NCBI RefSeq assembly: GCF_036946125.1
Contig: NZ_JAQIJT010000001.1
Coordinates: forward strand, 768,501 to 832,500
Source of the DNA: Sphingomonas adhaesiva
GTDB taxonomy: Bacteria; Pseudomonadota; Alphaproteobacteria; Sphingomonadales; Sphingomonadaceae
DNA: 64,000 bases
Direction: 5' to 3'
The notes beneath the pieces were generated by a model that saw nothing but the letters and a program-made list of their open reading frames with translations, had not been told where the DNA came from and made no database searches. Shown here piece by piece: positions 8,837-16,891 of the stretch (positions are counted from its first letter, which is position 1; each line of letters starts with the position of its first letter). A program made the position numbers and the translations under genes.

Positions 8837-9325
8837 ATGAAAGCCGTATCGATCGCCATGATGGCCGCCATCGCCGGGTTCGCCGCGCCCGCGGTCGCGC
8901 AGGCGCCCGCCACACCCGCGGGCTATGTCGCCGCCGCGGGGGCGGGCGACCTCTACGAGCGCCAGTCGAGCCAGCTGGTGCTGCAGACGACCGCCGATCC
9001 GAAGGTGCGCTCGTTCGCGCAGATGATGCTGACGGACCACGCCAAGAGCACCGCGCAGGTCAAGGCCGCCGCGGCGCGCGCGAAGGTGCCCGTCGCGCCG
9101 CCGAAGCTGATGCCCGATCAGTCAAAGATGATCGCCGACCTGCGTGCGCAAAGCGGCACCGCGCGCGACGCCGCTTATGTCGCACAGCAGAAGACGGCGC
9201 ATCAGAAGGCGCTCGCGCTCCACCGCGGCTATGCCGACGCGGGCACCTCCGCACCGCTGAAGGCGGCCGCGGCGGGGATCGCGCCGGTGGTCCAGCATCA
9301 TATCGAGATGCTGAACGCGATGTGA
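8837..9325 (+). CDS. DUF4142 family exported protein
   Basis: A 162-residue protein with a signal peptide (cleavage after AVAQA, about residue 22) and a helical DUF4142 (ferritin-like fold) domain. The motifs FAQMMLTDHAKS and the paired His region near the C-terminus (VVQHHIEML) are typical. AGGAGG lies 9 bases before the ATG. Members are periplasmic proteins of unknown activity that are often stress-induced. The gene stands alone, and a candidate EcfG promoter precedes it, so a role in the general stress response is plausible. Confidence 0.88.
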   Translation: MKAVSIAMMAAIAGFAAPAVAQAPATPAGYVAAAGAGDLYERQSSQLVLQTTADPKVRSFAQMMLTDHAKSTAQVKAAAARAKVPVAPPKLMPDQSKMIADLRAQSGTARDAAYVAQQKTAHQKALALHRGYADAGTSAPLKAAAAGIAPVVQHHIEMLNAM

Positions 9326-9368
9326 TCGCGGCAACAGGACTGTTGCATAAGTCCGAAACCTCCGTCGT

Positions 9369-9533
9369 TCCCCGGTGAAGGCGGGACCTGCGCAAAGGGC
9401 TACACCGTGCTCCTGCGCAGGCAGGAGCCCAGAGTTGCAGGTCCCATAAGGCGTTGTTCTGCTGGGCCCTGGGCTCCTGCCTGCGCAGGAGCACGGTGTA
9501 GCCTTGCGCCAGGGTCCCGCCTCCGCCGGGGCA
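9369..9533. repeat. REPIN-like palindromic element, copy 1
   Basis: Perfect 33-bp inverted repeats lie at 9399-9431 and 9470-9502, separated by a 38-nt spacer containing GCGTTGTTCTGCTGGG. Outside these, a second imperfect inverted pair (CCCCGGTGAAGGCGGGACC... and its complement) extends the palindrome to about 165 bp. Related copies occur near 23.9, 53.95 and 61.0 kb. It lies between the convergent DUF4142 and aldehyde dehydrogenase genes. Confidence 0.9.
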
Positions 9534-9592
9534 CGGGATGGAGCGCCCGCGGCGGTGTCGATCGAGCCCGGCGCCGCGATCAGCTCCGTAAC

Positions 9593-11017
9593 CTACGCCG
9601 GGGCGCCCACCACGGTCTTCACCTCCATGAAGTCCGCCAACCCGTACTTCCCGTTCTCGCGCCCGTTGCCCGACTGCTTGTAGCCGCCGAACGGCGCTGC
9701 GATGTCGGGCGACCAGCTGTTGATCGTCACCAGCCCGGCGCGCAGCTTGCCCGCGACCTCCGCCGCCTTGGCGGGATCGCCTGAGACGGTGGCCGACAGC
9801 CCGTATTCGGTGTCGTTGGCGATCCGCACGCCCTCCGCCAGATCGTCGTAGGTGGTGATCGTCGCCACCGGGCCGAACGTCTCCTCGCGCGCGATGCGCA
9901 TGTCGGGGGTCACGTCGGTGAACAGCGTGGGCTGGATGAAGAAGCCGGAATTGCGTCCGTCCGGCCGCCCCGGGCCGCCCGTGACCAGCGTCGCGCCTTC
10001 GTCGATCGCGGACTGGATCAGCCCCTGGATCTTCTCGTATTGCGCCTTGTTGACGACCGGCCCGATGTGCTGCCCCTCCTCCAGCGGGTTGCCGACCTTC
10101 GTCTGCTCCATCATCGATTTCACGATCGCGGTCGCGTCCGCCACCTGCGTCTTGTGGACCAGCAGGCGGGTCGGCGCGATGCAGCTCTGCCCGGAATTGG
10201 CGAGCACGCCCGCGACCGTCGGCGGCAGCACCTTCGCCAGGTCGGCGCCCTCCAGCACCAGGTTCGCCGCCTTGCCGCCCAGTTCCTGATGCACGCGCTT
10301 CACGGTCGCGGCGGCGGCCTGCGCCACCGCGATCCCGGCGCGGGTCGATCCGGTGAAGCTCACCATGTCGACCTGCCGGTGCGCCGACAGCGCCGCGCCC
10401 ACGCCGGGCCCGTCGCCGTTGACCAGGTTGAACACGCCCGCGGGCACCCCCGCCGCGTCCATGATCTCCGCCAGGATCGCCGCGCAGCCCGGCGCTTCCT
10501 CGCTCGGCTTCAGGATCATCGTGTCGCCCGCCGCCAGCGCCGGCGCGACCTTCGCGCAGATCTGGTTGAGCGGCCAGTTCCACGGGGTAATCATCGCGAC
10601 CACGCCCAGCGGCTCGTGCACGACCTTCGCCTTGCCGACCGTCTCCTCGAAGGTGAATTCGTCCAGCGCCTTCAGCGTGGCGGCGAAATGCGCGAGTCCC
10701 GTGGGCGCCTGCGCCGCCATGGCGAGCCCGAGCGGCGCGCCCATCTCCTGCGCCATCGACCTGGCGAGATCGGGGATGCGCTTCTTGTATTCGGCGATGA
10801 TCGCGCTCAGCAGCGCCTTGCGCTCGTCGATCGAGGTCTGCGACCACGTCTCGAACGCGCGCCGCGCCGCGGCGACCGCCTTGTCGACGTCGGCGGCGGT
10901 GCCCAGCGTGATCTCGGTACAGGGCTGCTCGGTCGCGGGGTCGATCACCTGATAGGGGCGCCCGCCCTCGCTCTCGACCCACGCGCCGTCGATATATTGC
11001 TTCAGATAGCTCTGCAT
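9593..11017 (-). CDS. Aldehyde dehydrogenase family protein
   Basis: A 474-residue NAD(P)+-dependent aldehyde dehydrogenase. Catalytic residues are visible: Asn147 in TPWNWP, Glu245 in QELGGK and nucleophile Cys279 in NSGQSC. The nucleotide-binding segment FTGSTRAG is near 221-228. Length and motifs fit the large family that oxidises aldehydes to acids; the substrate cannot be inferred. I chose the second ATG, because GGAGAG sits 4 bases before it and itself overlaps the alternative start four codons upstream. It is a single gene flanked by repeat elements on both sides. Confidence 0.9.
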   Translation of the reverse strand: MQSYLKQYIDGAWVESEGGRPYQVIDPATEQPCTEITLGTAADVDKAVAAARRAFETWSQTSIDERKALLSAIIAEYKKRIPDLARSMAQEMGAPLGLAMAAQAPTGLAHFAATLKALDEFTFEETVGKAKVVHEPLGVVAMITPWNWPLNQICAKVAPALAAGDTMILKPSEEAPGCAAILAEIMDAAGVPAGVFNLVNGDGPGVGAALSAHRQVDMVSFTGSTRAGIAVAQAAAATVKRVHQELGGKAANLVLEGADLAKVLPPTVAGVLANSGQSCIAPTRLLVHKTQVADATAIVKSMMEQTKVGNPLEEGQHIGPVVNKAQYEKIQGLIQSAIDEGATLVTGGPGRPDGRNSGFFIQPTLFTDVTPDMRIAREETFGPVATITTYDDLAEGVRIANDTEYGLSATVSGDPAKAAEVAGKLRAGLVTINSWSPDIAAPFGGYKQSGNGRENGKYGLADFMEVKTVVGAPA

Positions 11018-11130
11018 CGCTCTCTCCATGATCGATTTGGTGCGATCATGCGGTGCGGGCGATTGGGTTGCAAGGCGAAACGGGATGCCGCGTGTCGGCC
11101 CCGAAGGCCACTACCGACCTCGCGCCCGGC

Positions 11131-11226
11131 CGTCATTCCCGCGAAGGCGGGAATCCAGACACGCATGTGGAGCGACCCGGTCCGCGACCTGAGCGTATAT
11201 GGATCTCCGCCTCCGCGGGGATGACG
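11131..11226. repeat. Paired palindromic repeat of the GTCATTCCCGC family, copy 1
   Basis: A 96-bp element that begins with CGTCATTCCCGCGAAGGCGG, ends with a related inverted arm CGCCTCCGCGGGGATGACG, and has a middle region resembling the copy at 61634-61729. The unit is a common REP-type repeat of proteobacteria. It lies between the aldehyde dehydrogenase promoter and the DUF2236 gene end. Confidence 0.85.
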
Positions 11227-11260
11227 AAGGGAGGGGGGGCGGGGCTGCGCCCTCGACCTG

Positions 11261-12094
11261 CTACGCCCGCCGCAAGGCCCAGCGCACCACCCGGCTCATC
11301 CCTCCCGCCCCCGCGCGGATCGCGGGGCGCGCCAGCCGCGGCGGACGCCGCCCGTGCATCGCCGCGGCCCAGTCGGGCAGCAGGTCGACCGCCGCCGCGC
11401 TCGCCAGCGACAGGCCCGCGGCCTGCGCCGCGTCCTCGCCCGGCGCCAGCAGCGCGTCCGCCACCGCGCGGACGCGGTGGTCGCCGCGCAGCTGCGGGCG
11501 GACCCGCGCGAAATAGGCCGCCACCTCGGCGCGCGACCGCGGCACGTCGCGCGCGCCCAGCCGCTCGGCGACGATCGCGACATCGGCGAGGTAGCGGTCC
11601 TGTTCGCCCCCGCCCAGCGCCGGGTCGCGGTAGCGCAGATAGGCGCGCAGGAAGCTGTCCACCTCCGCGACATGGACCCAGGTCAGCAGCGCGGGGTCGT
11701 TGGCGTCATAGGCGGTTCCGTCGGGCAGCGTGCCGTGGACCCGGTCGTGGATCGCGCGGACGTGGGCGATCGCCTGTTCTGCCGCCGCGGTCGCGCCGAA
11801 GGTGGTGACCGCGATGAACTGCGCGGTCCGCCGCAGCCGCCGCAGCCGGTCGTGGCGGAAGTCGCTATGGTCCCACACGCCTGCCAGCGCGCCGGGGTGG
11901 AGCATCTGGAGCAGCAGCGCGGAGATGCCGCCGATCATCATCGCGGCGAAATCGCCATGGACGGCCCAGGCGGGCGACCCGGGCGCGATCAGCCCCGGGT
12001 CGCCGGGCGGGCGGGTGAGGTCGAGCTCGCCGCTGCCCACCAGCTGTCGGAGCCGGGCGGCCACCGCGTCGCGCATCGGGGTCGCGATCGCCAT
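11261..12094 (-). CDS. DUF2236 (MpaB/rubber-oxygenase-like) protein
   Basis: A 277-residue protein of the DUF2236 family. Conserved signatures include GSPAWAVHGDFAAMMIGG near residue 40, a HPGALAGVWDHSDF segment, a central HVRAIHDRVHG motif and TWVHVAEVDSF. The family includes MpaB of mycophenolic acid synthesis and is related to latex-clearing oxygenase, in which a histidine ligates heme b; the conserved histidines here are compatible. The reaction is unknown. It is the lone minus-strand gene upstream of the aldehyde dehydrogenase and is separated from it by a repeat element. Confidence 0.82.
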   Translation of the reverse strand: MAIATPMRDAVAARLRQLVGSGELDLTRPPGDPGLIAPGSPAWAVHGDFAAMMIGGISALLLQMLHPGALAGVWDHSDFRHDRLRRLRRTAQFIAVTTFGATAAAEQAIAHVRAIHDRVHGTLPDGTAYDANDPALLTWVHVAEVDSFLRAYLRYRDPALGGGEQDRYLADVAIVAERLGARDVPRSRAEVAAYFARVRPQLRGDHRVRAVADALLAPGEDAAQAAGLSLASAAAVDLLPDWAAAMHGRRPPRLARPAIRAGAGGMSRVVRWALRRA

Positions 12095-12128
12095 CCACCC
12101 GGCTCCCCATCCGGCTCCGTCGCCGTCC

Positions 12129-12647
12129 TTATGCCTCCGTCGGCGCCGCCTTGCGGCGGCCGCGCGGTGCCGGGGCCGCCGCGGTGGCGTCCGCCGCGCC
12201 GCCCTCGCCGCCGCCGCGGCGCTGGCCGGGCTTGCGGCCGAGGCCGATCTTCTTCGCCATGTCGCGGCGCGCCTGCGAATAGCTTTCCGCGACCATCGGG
12301 TAATCCGACTTCAGCCCATAGCGCGTGCGATAGTCGTCCGGGGTCAGGCCATGGCCGGCCAGATGACGACGCAGCGTCTTGTACGGCTTGCCGTCGATCA
12401 GCGAGATCAGGTGATCCTTCGACGCAAGCGACTTACGCACCGACACCGCGGGCGTATATTCGGTCGCGCTTTCCTCGACCGGGTCGGGCGAAGTGGTCGA
12501 CGACAGGTTCGTCACCGCGTCGTGCATCGTGCGCAGAAACGCCGGCACATCCTCACCCGACGCGCGGGTGTTGGGATTGGACAGCCACGCGATGGTCAGT
12601 TCGGTGGCAAGCTCCACCGCGTTGGTGCCGGTCGGATCTTCGGACAT
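12129..12647 (-). CDS. MucR/Ros-type transcriptional regulator without zinc ligands
   Basis: A 172-residue MucR family regulator. The C-terminal DNA-binding core reads DGKPYKTLRRHLAGHGLTPDD followed by YGLKSDYPMVAESYS, the family hallmark. The usual two cysteines of the Ros zinc finger are absent: the region reads SKDHLISLIDG where Ros has CxxC. Zinc-independent family members are known from Mesorhizobium, so it can still be functional. The tail (about 135-172) is basic and Gly/Ala-rich. The start at 12647 follows AGGAG; an upstream in-frame TTG is less likely. MucR proteins bind AT-rich DNA and control surface, motility and cell-cycle genes. A 30-bp AT-rich block lies in its promoter region. 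Confidence 0.87.
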   Translation of the reverse strand: MSEDPTGTNAVELATELTIAWLSNPNTRASGEDVPAFLRTMHDAVTNLSSTTSPDPVEESATEYTPAVSVRKSLASKDHLISLIDGKPYKTLRRHLAGHGLTPDDYRTRYGLKSDYPMVAESYSQARRDMAKKIGLGRKPGQRRGGGEGGAADATAAAPAPRGRRKAAPTEA

Positions 12648-12729
12648 ATGGGTGCTCCTGAAAGAGAATGGACGTCGTCTAGTCATACGTCCGGGCAGGG
12701 TCAACGGTGCCCGTCAAAGAAGCTGATCG

Positions 12730-12761
12730 ACATTTATCTTTCCCTATAAAGTAAAACATTT
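12730..12761. promoter_or_regulatory. AT-rich block between mucR-like gene and thioesterase gene
   Basis: About three quarters of these bases are A or T (CATTTATCTTTCCCTATAAA is the left part) in an otherwise strongly GC-rich region. MucR homologues bind AT-rich sites with T-A steps and often autoregulate, so this may be the operator and promoter region for the divergent genes. Composition evidence only. Confidence 0.4.
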
Positions 12762-12826
12762 CGGGATGTGCAGGAGGTCGGCGATGCGGCTTGACGTCGG
12801 CGCGGGCGCACCGGATGTCGTGAAGG

Positions 12827-13642
12827 ATGGCCGATCCCCTCGTCTCTTTCCTCGCCGATCGTTTCGCCCGCGTTCCGCTGGCATCGGCGATCGGTATGCG
12901 GCTGGAGCAGGCGGACGATACCGGCGCGCGCGCCCGACTGCCGGCGACGGCGTCGGTGGCGCTGGCAGGCGGGCGGGCGATCGATCCGCTCGCGCTGCTG
13001 CCCTTCGTCGACCAGCTCGCCAGCGCGCCGCTGATGGCGCGGGGCGGCGCGGAGGCGACGATGGCGACGATCGATCTGGCGGTCCACATCGCCGCCGCGC
13101 CGGGCGAGCGCGACCTGATCGGCAGCGCGCGGGCGGTCGGCCCGGTCGCGGCGGGGGCGGGGCTCGTCACCGCGCACGTCCACGACACCGCCGGGACGGC
13201 GATCGCGACGGGCACCGCGTGGTTCGCCATGGGGAAGCCGCCGGGCGGCGGCGGGAGCGTCGAGCGCGTCGATCGCGCGGTGGTCGCGACCGGCCCGTTT
13301 GAGGCGCTGATCGGGCTCGCGGGCCACGGCGAGGACGGGGCGACGCTCGCCCCGCGGGTGTGGGAGGCGATCGGCTGGACCGGGCTGCCCGCGCTCCACG
13401 GCGGCGCGGTCGCCGCGGCGCTGGCGCGCGCCGGGCAGCAGCGCGTCGCCACGCTGGGGCGCGGCGACCTGCGGCTGGCGAGCATCGCGGTGCGCTACCT
13501 GCGGGCCGCGCACGACAGCGGCGCGCAGGCGGTGGCGAGGGTCGATGCGATCGGTCGGCGCACCGCGCGCCTCTCCGCCGCGCTGACCATCGCCGGCGAC
13601 GTGGCGGCCAACGCGCAGCTGCTGTTCGTCGCCGACGCTTGA
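12827..13642 (+). CDS. Double-hotdog acyl-CoA thioesterase-like protein
   Basis: A 271-residue protein with two hotdog-like halves: about residues 15-135, ending in TGTAWFAMGKP, and 165-270, with a helix containing LPALHGGAVAAALARA and strands such as LASIAVRYLRAAH. This matches the PaaI/TesB-like thioesterase fold; the substrate is unknown. The ATG has only AAGG immediately in front. A perfect AGGAGG-ATG pair lies 43 bases upstream but in another frame, and an in-frame TGA at about 12821 rules out an earlier start. It is divergent from the MucR-like gene. Confidence 0.78.
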   Translation: MADPLVSFLADRFARVPLASAIGMRLEQADDTGARARLPATASVALAGGRAIDPLALLPFVDQLASAPLMARGGAEATMATIDLAVHIAAAPGERDLIGSARAVGPVAAGAGLVTAHVHDTAGTAIATGTAWFAMGKPPGGGGSVERVDRAVVATGPFEALIGLAGHGEDGATLAPRVWEAIGWTGLPALHGGAVAAALARAGQQRVATLGRGDLRLASIAVRYLRAAHDSGAQAVARVDAIGRRTARLSAALTIAGDVAANAQLLFVADA

Positions 13643-13698
13643 CCTGCGGCGACGGCGCCATGCATGGTCGCGCGCATCAGGGAGCGCCAAGACAAAAG

Positions 13699-15120
13699 AT
13701 GTTGATGTGCAGCAGGATGGCGCGGGCGATGCTCGCGCTGACGATCGTCGCCGTGCCGCTGGCGGGGTGCGCCGGGAAGAGGGAGCGGCCGCAGCCCGCC
13801 GCAGCGAAGGCGCCCCCGGTGCCCTATGCGCGCGATCCCTATCCCTCCACCTACCGCGCCTATCCCGGCGTGCCGACGCTGGTGCGCAACGTCACCGTGT
13901 TCGACGGCGAGGGGGTGCGGATCGACGACGGATCGGTGCTGTTCGCGGACGGCAAGGTGGTCGCGGTCGGCCGGGCGCTCGACGCCCCCGCCGGCGCGCA
14001 GGTGATCGACGGGCAGGGCAAGTATCTGACCCCCGGCATCGTCGACATCCACAGCCATCTGGGCGACTATCCCAGCCCCGGCGTGCAGGCGCATTCCGAC
14101 GGCAACGAGGCGACCGCCGCGGTCACCGCCGACGTCTGGGCCGAGCACAGCGTCTGGCCGCAGGACCCCGGCTTCGGCCGCGCGCTCGCCAACGGCGGGG
14201 TGACCACGCTCCAGATCCTGCCCGGCTCGGCGAACCTGATGGGCGGCCGCTCGGTCGTGGTGAAGAACGTCTACGCCCGAACGATGCAGGCGATGAAGTT
14301 CCCCGGCGCGCCGTACGGGCTGAAGATGGCGTGCGGCGAAAACCCCAAGCGCGTCTACGGCACCCGCAACCAGAAACCGTCGACCCGCATGGGCAATGTC
14401 GCGGTCGATCGCCAGACCTGGGCCCGCGCCGCCGCCTACAAGCGCAAGTGGGACAAATATGAGAAGGAAGGCGGCGACCCGCCCGAGCGCGACATCGCGA
14501 TGGACACGCTGCGCGGCGTGCTGGCGGGCGAGATCCTGGTTCAGAACCACTGCTACCGCGCCGACGAGATGGCCATCGTCCTCGATATGGCCCGGGAGTT
14601 CGGCTACAAGGTCACCGCGTTCCACCATGCGGTGGAGGCGTACAAGATCGCCGACCTGCTCAAGGCCAACGGCACCTGCGCGGCGGTCTGGGCCGACTGG
14701 TACGGGTTCAAGATGGAGAGCTTCGACGGCATCGGCGAGAATCTCGCCATCCTCGACCGCGCCGGGGCCTGCGCCTTCATCCATTCGGACGACGCCAACG
14801 GCATCCAGCGGCTCAACCAGGAGGTGGCCAAGGTCATGGCCTCCGCGCGCCATGCCGGCATGCCGGTGACGCCGGAGCATGCCTGGACCTGGCTGTCGAT
14901 CGGCCCGGCGAAGGCGCTCGGCATCGACCGCGTCACCGGCAGCCTGCGCCCCGGCAAGATGGCCGACGTGGTGCTGTGGAACGGCGATCCGTTCAGCGTC
15001 TACACCCGCCCCGAAAAGGTATGGGTCGACGGCGCGCTCCTCTACGATGCGAACGATCCGCGCCGCCGCCCGGTGAGCGACTTCGAACTCGGCCAGCCGG
15101 GCATGGGAGACGTCAAGTGA
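13699..15120 (+). CDS. Amidohydrolase family lipoprotein
   Basis: A 473-residue exported amidohydrolase. The N-terminus has a lipoprotein signal with lipobox LAGC (Cys24), so it is probably anchored in the envelope. The metal motif GIVDIHSHLG gives His118 and His120. Further histidines (QNHCYRADE, VTAFHHAVEAYK) and Asp (FIHSDDANG) complete the metallo-dependent hydrolase site. The C-terminal sandwich motif GSLRPGKMADVVLWNGDPF is typical of imidazolonepropionase-like enzymes. Substrates of such exported members are usually cyclic amides or dipeptides; the exact one is unknown. The stop overlaps the GTG of the next, homologous gene. Confidence 0.9.
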   Translation: MLMCSRMARAMLALTIVAVPLAGCAGKRERPQPAAAKAPPVPYARDPYPSTYRAYPGVPTLVRNVTVFDGEGVRIDDGSVLFADGKVVAVGRALDAPAGAQVIDGQGKYLTPGIVDIHSHLGDYPSPGVQAHSDGNEATAAVTADVWAEHSVWPQDPGFGRALANGGVTTLQILPGSANLMGGRSVVVKNVYARTMQAMKFPGAPYGLKMACGENPKRVYGTRNQKPSTRMGNVAVDRQTWARAAAYKRKWDKYEKEGGDPPERDIAMDTLRGVLAGEILVQNHCYRADEMAIVLDMAREFGYKVTAFHHAVEAYKIADLLKANGTCAAVWADWYGFKMESFDGIGENLAILDRAGACAFIHSDDANGIQRLNQEVAKVMASARHAGMPVTPEHAWTWLSIGPAKALGIDRVTGSLRPGKMADVVLWNGDPFSVYTRPEKVWVDGALLYDANDPRRRPVSDFELGQPGMGDVK

Positions 15121-16413
15121 CGCGCGCGCTCCTGCTGCTGGCGACCATGCTCGCCACCCCCCGCCGCCGCGCAGACGGTGGCCATCACCGGCGGCACCGT
15201 CGCGATCGGCGACGGCAGCGCGCCCGTCGAGCGCGGCACCGTCGTCATCGCGAACGGCCGCATCGTCGCCGCCGGGCGCGGCGTCGCGGTCCCCGCGGGC
15301 GCGCAGGTGATCGACGCGACCGGCAAATGGGTGGCGGCGGGCATCGTCTCGGCGATGAGCGACCTGTCGCTGATCGATGCCGATGGCGTGTCCGAAAGCA
15401 ACGACGTCGGCGCACGCAACTCGCCGTACAAGGCGTCGATCGACGTCTCCGTCGCGGTCAATCCCGCCGGCGTGAAGGTCGCCAACGAACGGCTCGGCGG
15501 CGTCACCCGCGCGATCGTCTCGCCGTCCGCCGGCGGCTCGATCTTCGCGGGGCAGGGTGCGGTGATCGATCTCGGCGCGGATGCCGATGCGGTGACGCGC
15601 CCGCGCGCATTCCAATATGTCGAGCTGGGCGAGGACGGCGGGCGTCTGGCGGGGGGCAGCCGCCCCGCCGCCTATGCGCTGCTGCGCGATTCGCTGGCGC
15701 AGGCGCAGGACTATCGCCGCAGCCCGGCCGCGTTCGACGGCCGCTCGGGCGATGCGCTGCTCAAGCGTGCCGATGCGCAGGCGCTCCTGCGCGTGCTCGA
15801 CGGCACGGTGCCGCTGCTGGTCCATGTCCAGCGTGCCAGCGACATCCGCATCGTGCTGGGGCTCAGGCGCGACTATCCGCGGGTGAGGCTGGTGCTGGTC
15901 GGCGCCAACGAAGGCTGGCTGGTCGCGCCCGAGATCGCCGCCGCCGGCGTGCCCGTCATCGCCGACGCGCTCGCCGACCTGCCGATCGCGTTCGAGAGCC
16001 TGGCCGCGACCGAATCCAACGTCGGCCGCCTGCGCGCCGCGGGCGTTCGGGTCGGGCTGATGGGCGGGGGGACGCAGTCGGGCGATCACGTCCTGCGCCA
16101 GTTCGCGGGCAATCTGGTCGCGATCACGCGCATCCCCGGCGCCACGGGGCTGGAGTGGGGACAGGCGTTCGCCGCGATCACCAGCGGCCCGGCGGCGGCG
16201 ATCGGCATGGACGGCGAGATCGGCTCGCTGCGCCCGGGTCGCCGCGCCGACGTCGTGCTGTGGGACGGCGACCCGCTGGAACTGTCCAGCGCGGCGGAGG
16301 CGGTCTGGATCGACGGCCGGCCGCAACCGATGGACTCGCGCCAGAAGCAGCTGCGCGACCGCTATCTGGTGCCCGTGGAGGGCGCGCTGCCGAAGGCGTA
16401 CGAGCGGCGCTGA
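15117..16413 (+). pseudogene. Second exported amidohydrolase, frameshifted in the signal peptide
   Basis: The GTG at 15117 overlaps the previous stop and starts a signal peptide (VTRALLLLATMLATP), but this frame leaves the enzyme after a run of six C at 15157-15162. Deleting one C would restore ...ATPAAAQTVAITGGTV, a perfect cleavage site joined to the mature enzyme. From 15178 the enzyme frame is open for 411 residues and ends GSLRPGRRADVVLWDGDP. The usual HxH metal motif is degraded (GIVSAMSDLSL), so this partner is probably catalytically different or a partner subunit. Either it is a real frameshift, a slippage-prone switch, or a base error. Translation could still start at GTG 15178 without export. 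Confidence 0.75.
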
Positions 16414-16422
16414 CTCTTTCCC

Positions 16423-16456
16423 CGTCACCCCGGGCTTGACCCGGGGTCCCGCTTCT
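16423..16456 (+). repeat. Left 34-bp inverted repeat flanking the GIY-YIG gene
   Basis: This 34-bp sequence starting CGTCACCCCGGGCTTGACCC is the exact reverse complement of 16892-16925. Each arm also contains an internal palindrome (CCCCGGGCTTGACCCGGGG). Confidence 0.95.
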
Positions 16457-16585
16457 TCTGCAAGGGTGGTGAGAAAGCGGGACCCCTGCTCAGGGCGGGG
16501 TCTTTGCAAACGGGTGCGACGGCATCGAGCCCGCGCCGTGCTCCTGCGAAGGTCCCGCTCAAGGCCGAGGCGACGCGGATACCTG

Positions 16586-16876
16586 TCACCCGGTGAGTTC
16601 CGACAGATCGCGCCACTCCGGGTTCCCGCGCTCGATCAACGCGAACTTCCATTCGCGCCGCCACCTTTTCAACCGCTTCTCGTGCGCGATGCAGTCGGCG
16701 ATATCCTCGCTGCGTTCCGCCCAGACCAGCCGATGAAGCCGATAGCGTGCACAGAAGTCCGACCCGTCGCCAGTCCTGTGCTGATGCACCCGTGCAGCGA
16801 GGTGGGCGGTGACGCCGACATACATGGTCCCGCGGTAACGGTTCGTCATGATGTAAACCCAGCCCCCGCGCCCCAT
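16586..16876 (-). CDS. Small GIY-YIG nuclease
   Basis: A 96-residue single-domain GIY-YIG protein of the YhbQ/UPF0213 type. The strand pair reads WVYIMTNRYRGTMYVGVT, with VYI and YVG in the GIY and YIG positions. Catalytic Arg lies in LAARVHQHR and catalytic Glu in CIAHEKRLKRWRR. Such proteins are putative structure-specific or repair nucleases; functions are mostly unknown. I start at MGRGGWVYIM; an upstream in-frame ATG adds 12 residues encoded by repeat DNA. The gene sits inside about 500 bp bounded by perfect 34-bp inverted repeats, inserted between the amidohydrolase and ccm operons. Confidence 0.87.
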   Translation of the reverse strand: MGRGGWVYIMTNRYRGTMYVGVTAHLAARVHQHRTGDGSDFCARYRLHRLVWAERSEDIADCIAHEKRLKRWRREWKFALIERGNPEWRDLSELTG

Positions 16877-16891
16877 CCGCGAAGGGTGGAG

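Noticed and set aside
9399..9502. The 33-bp inverted repeat as a plain transcription terminator
   Set aside because: It lies between convergent genes and could terminate transcription, but it lacks a T-run and recurs with a conserved spacer at other kinds of sites, so a repeat element explains it better.
13495..16509. Very long open frame on the minus strand across the amidohydrolase genes
   Set aside because: Its composition is the Arg/Ala/Gly/His-rich pattern of antisense reading in GC-rich DNA, and the plus-strand genes have clear motifs.
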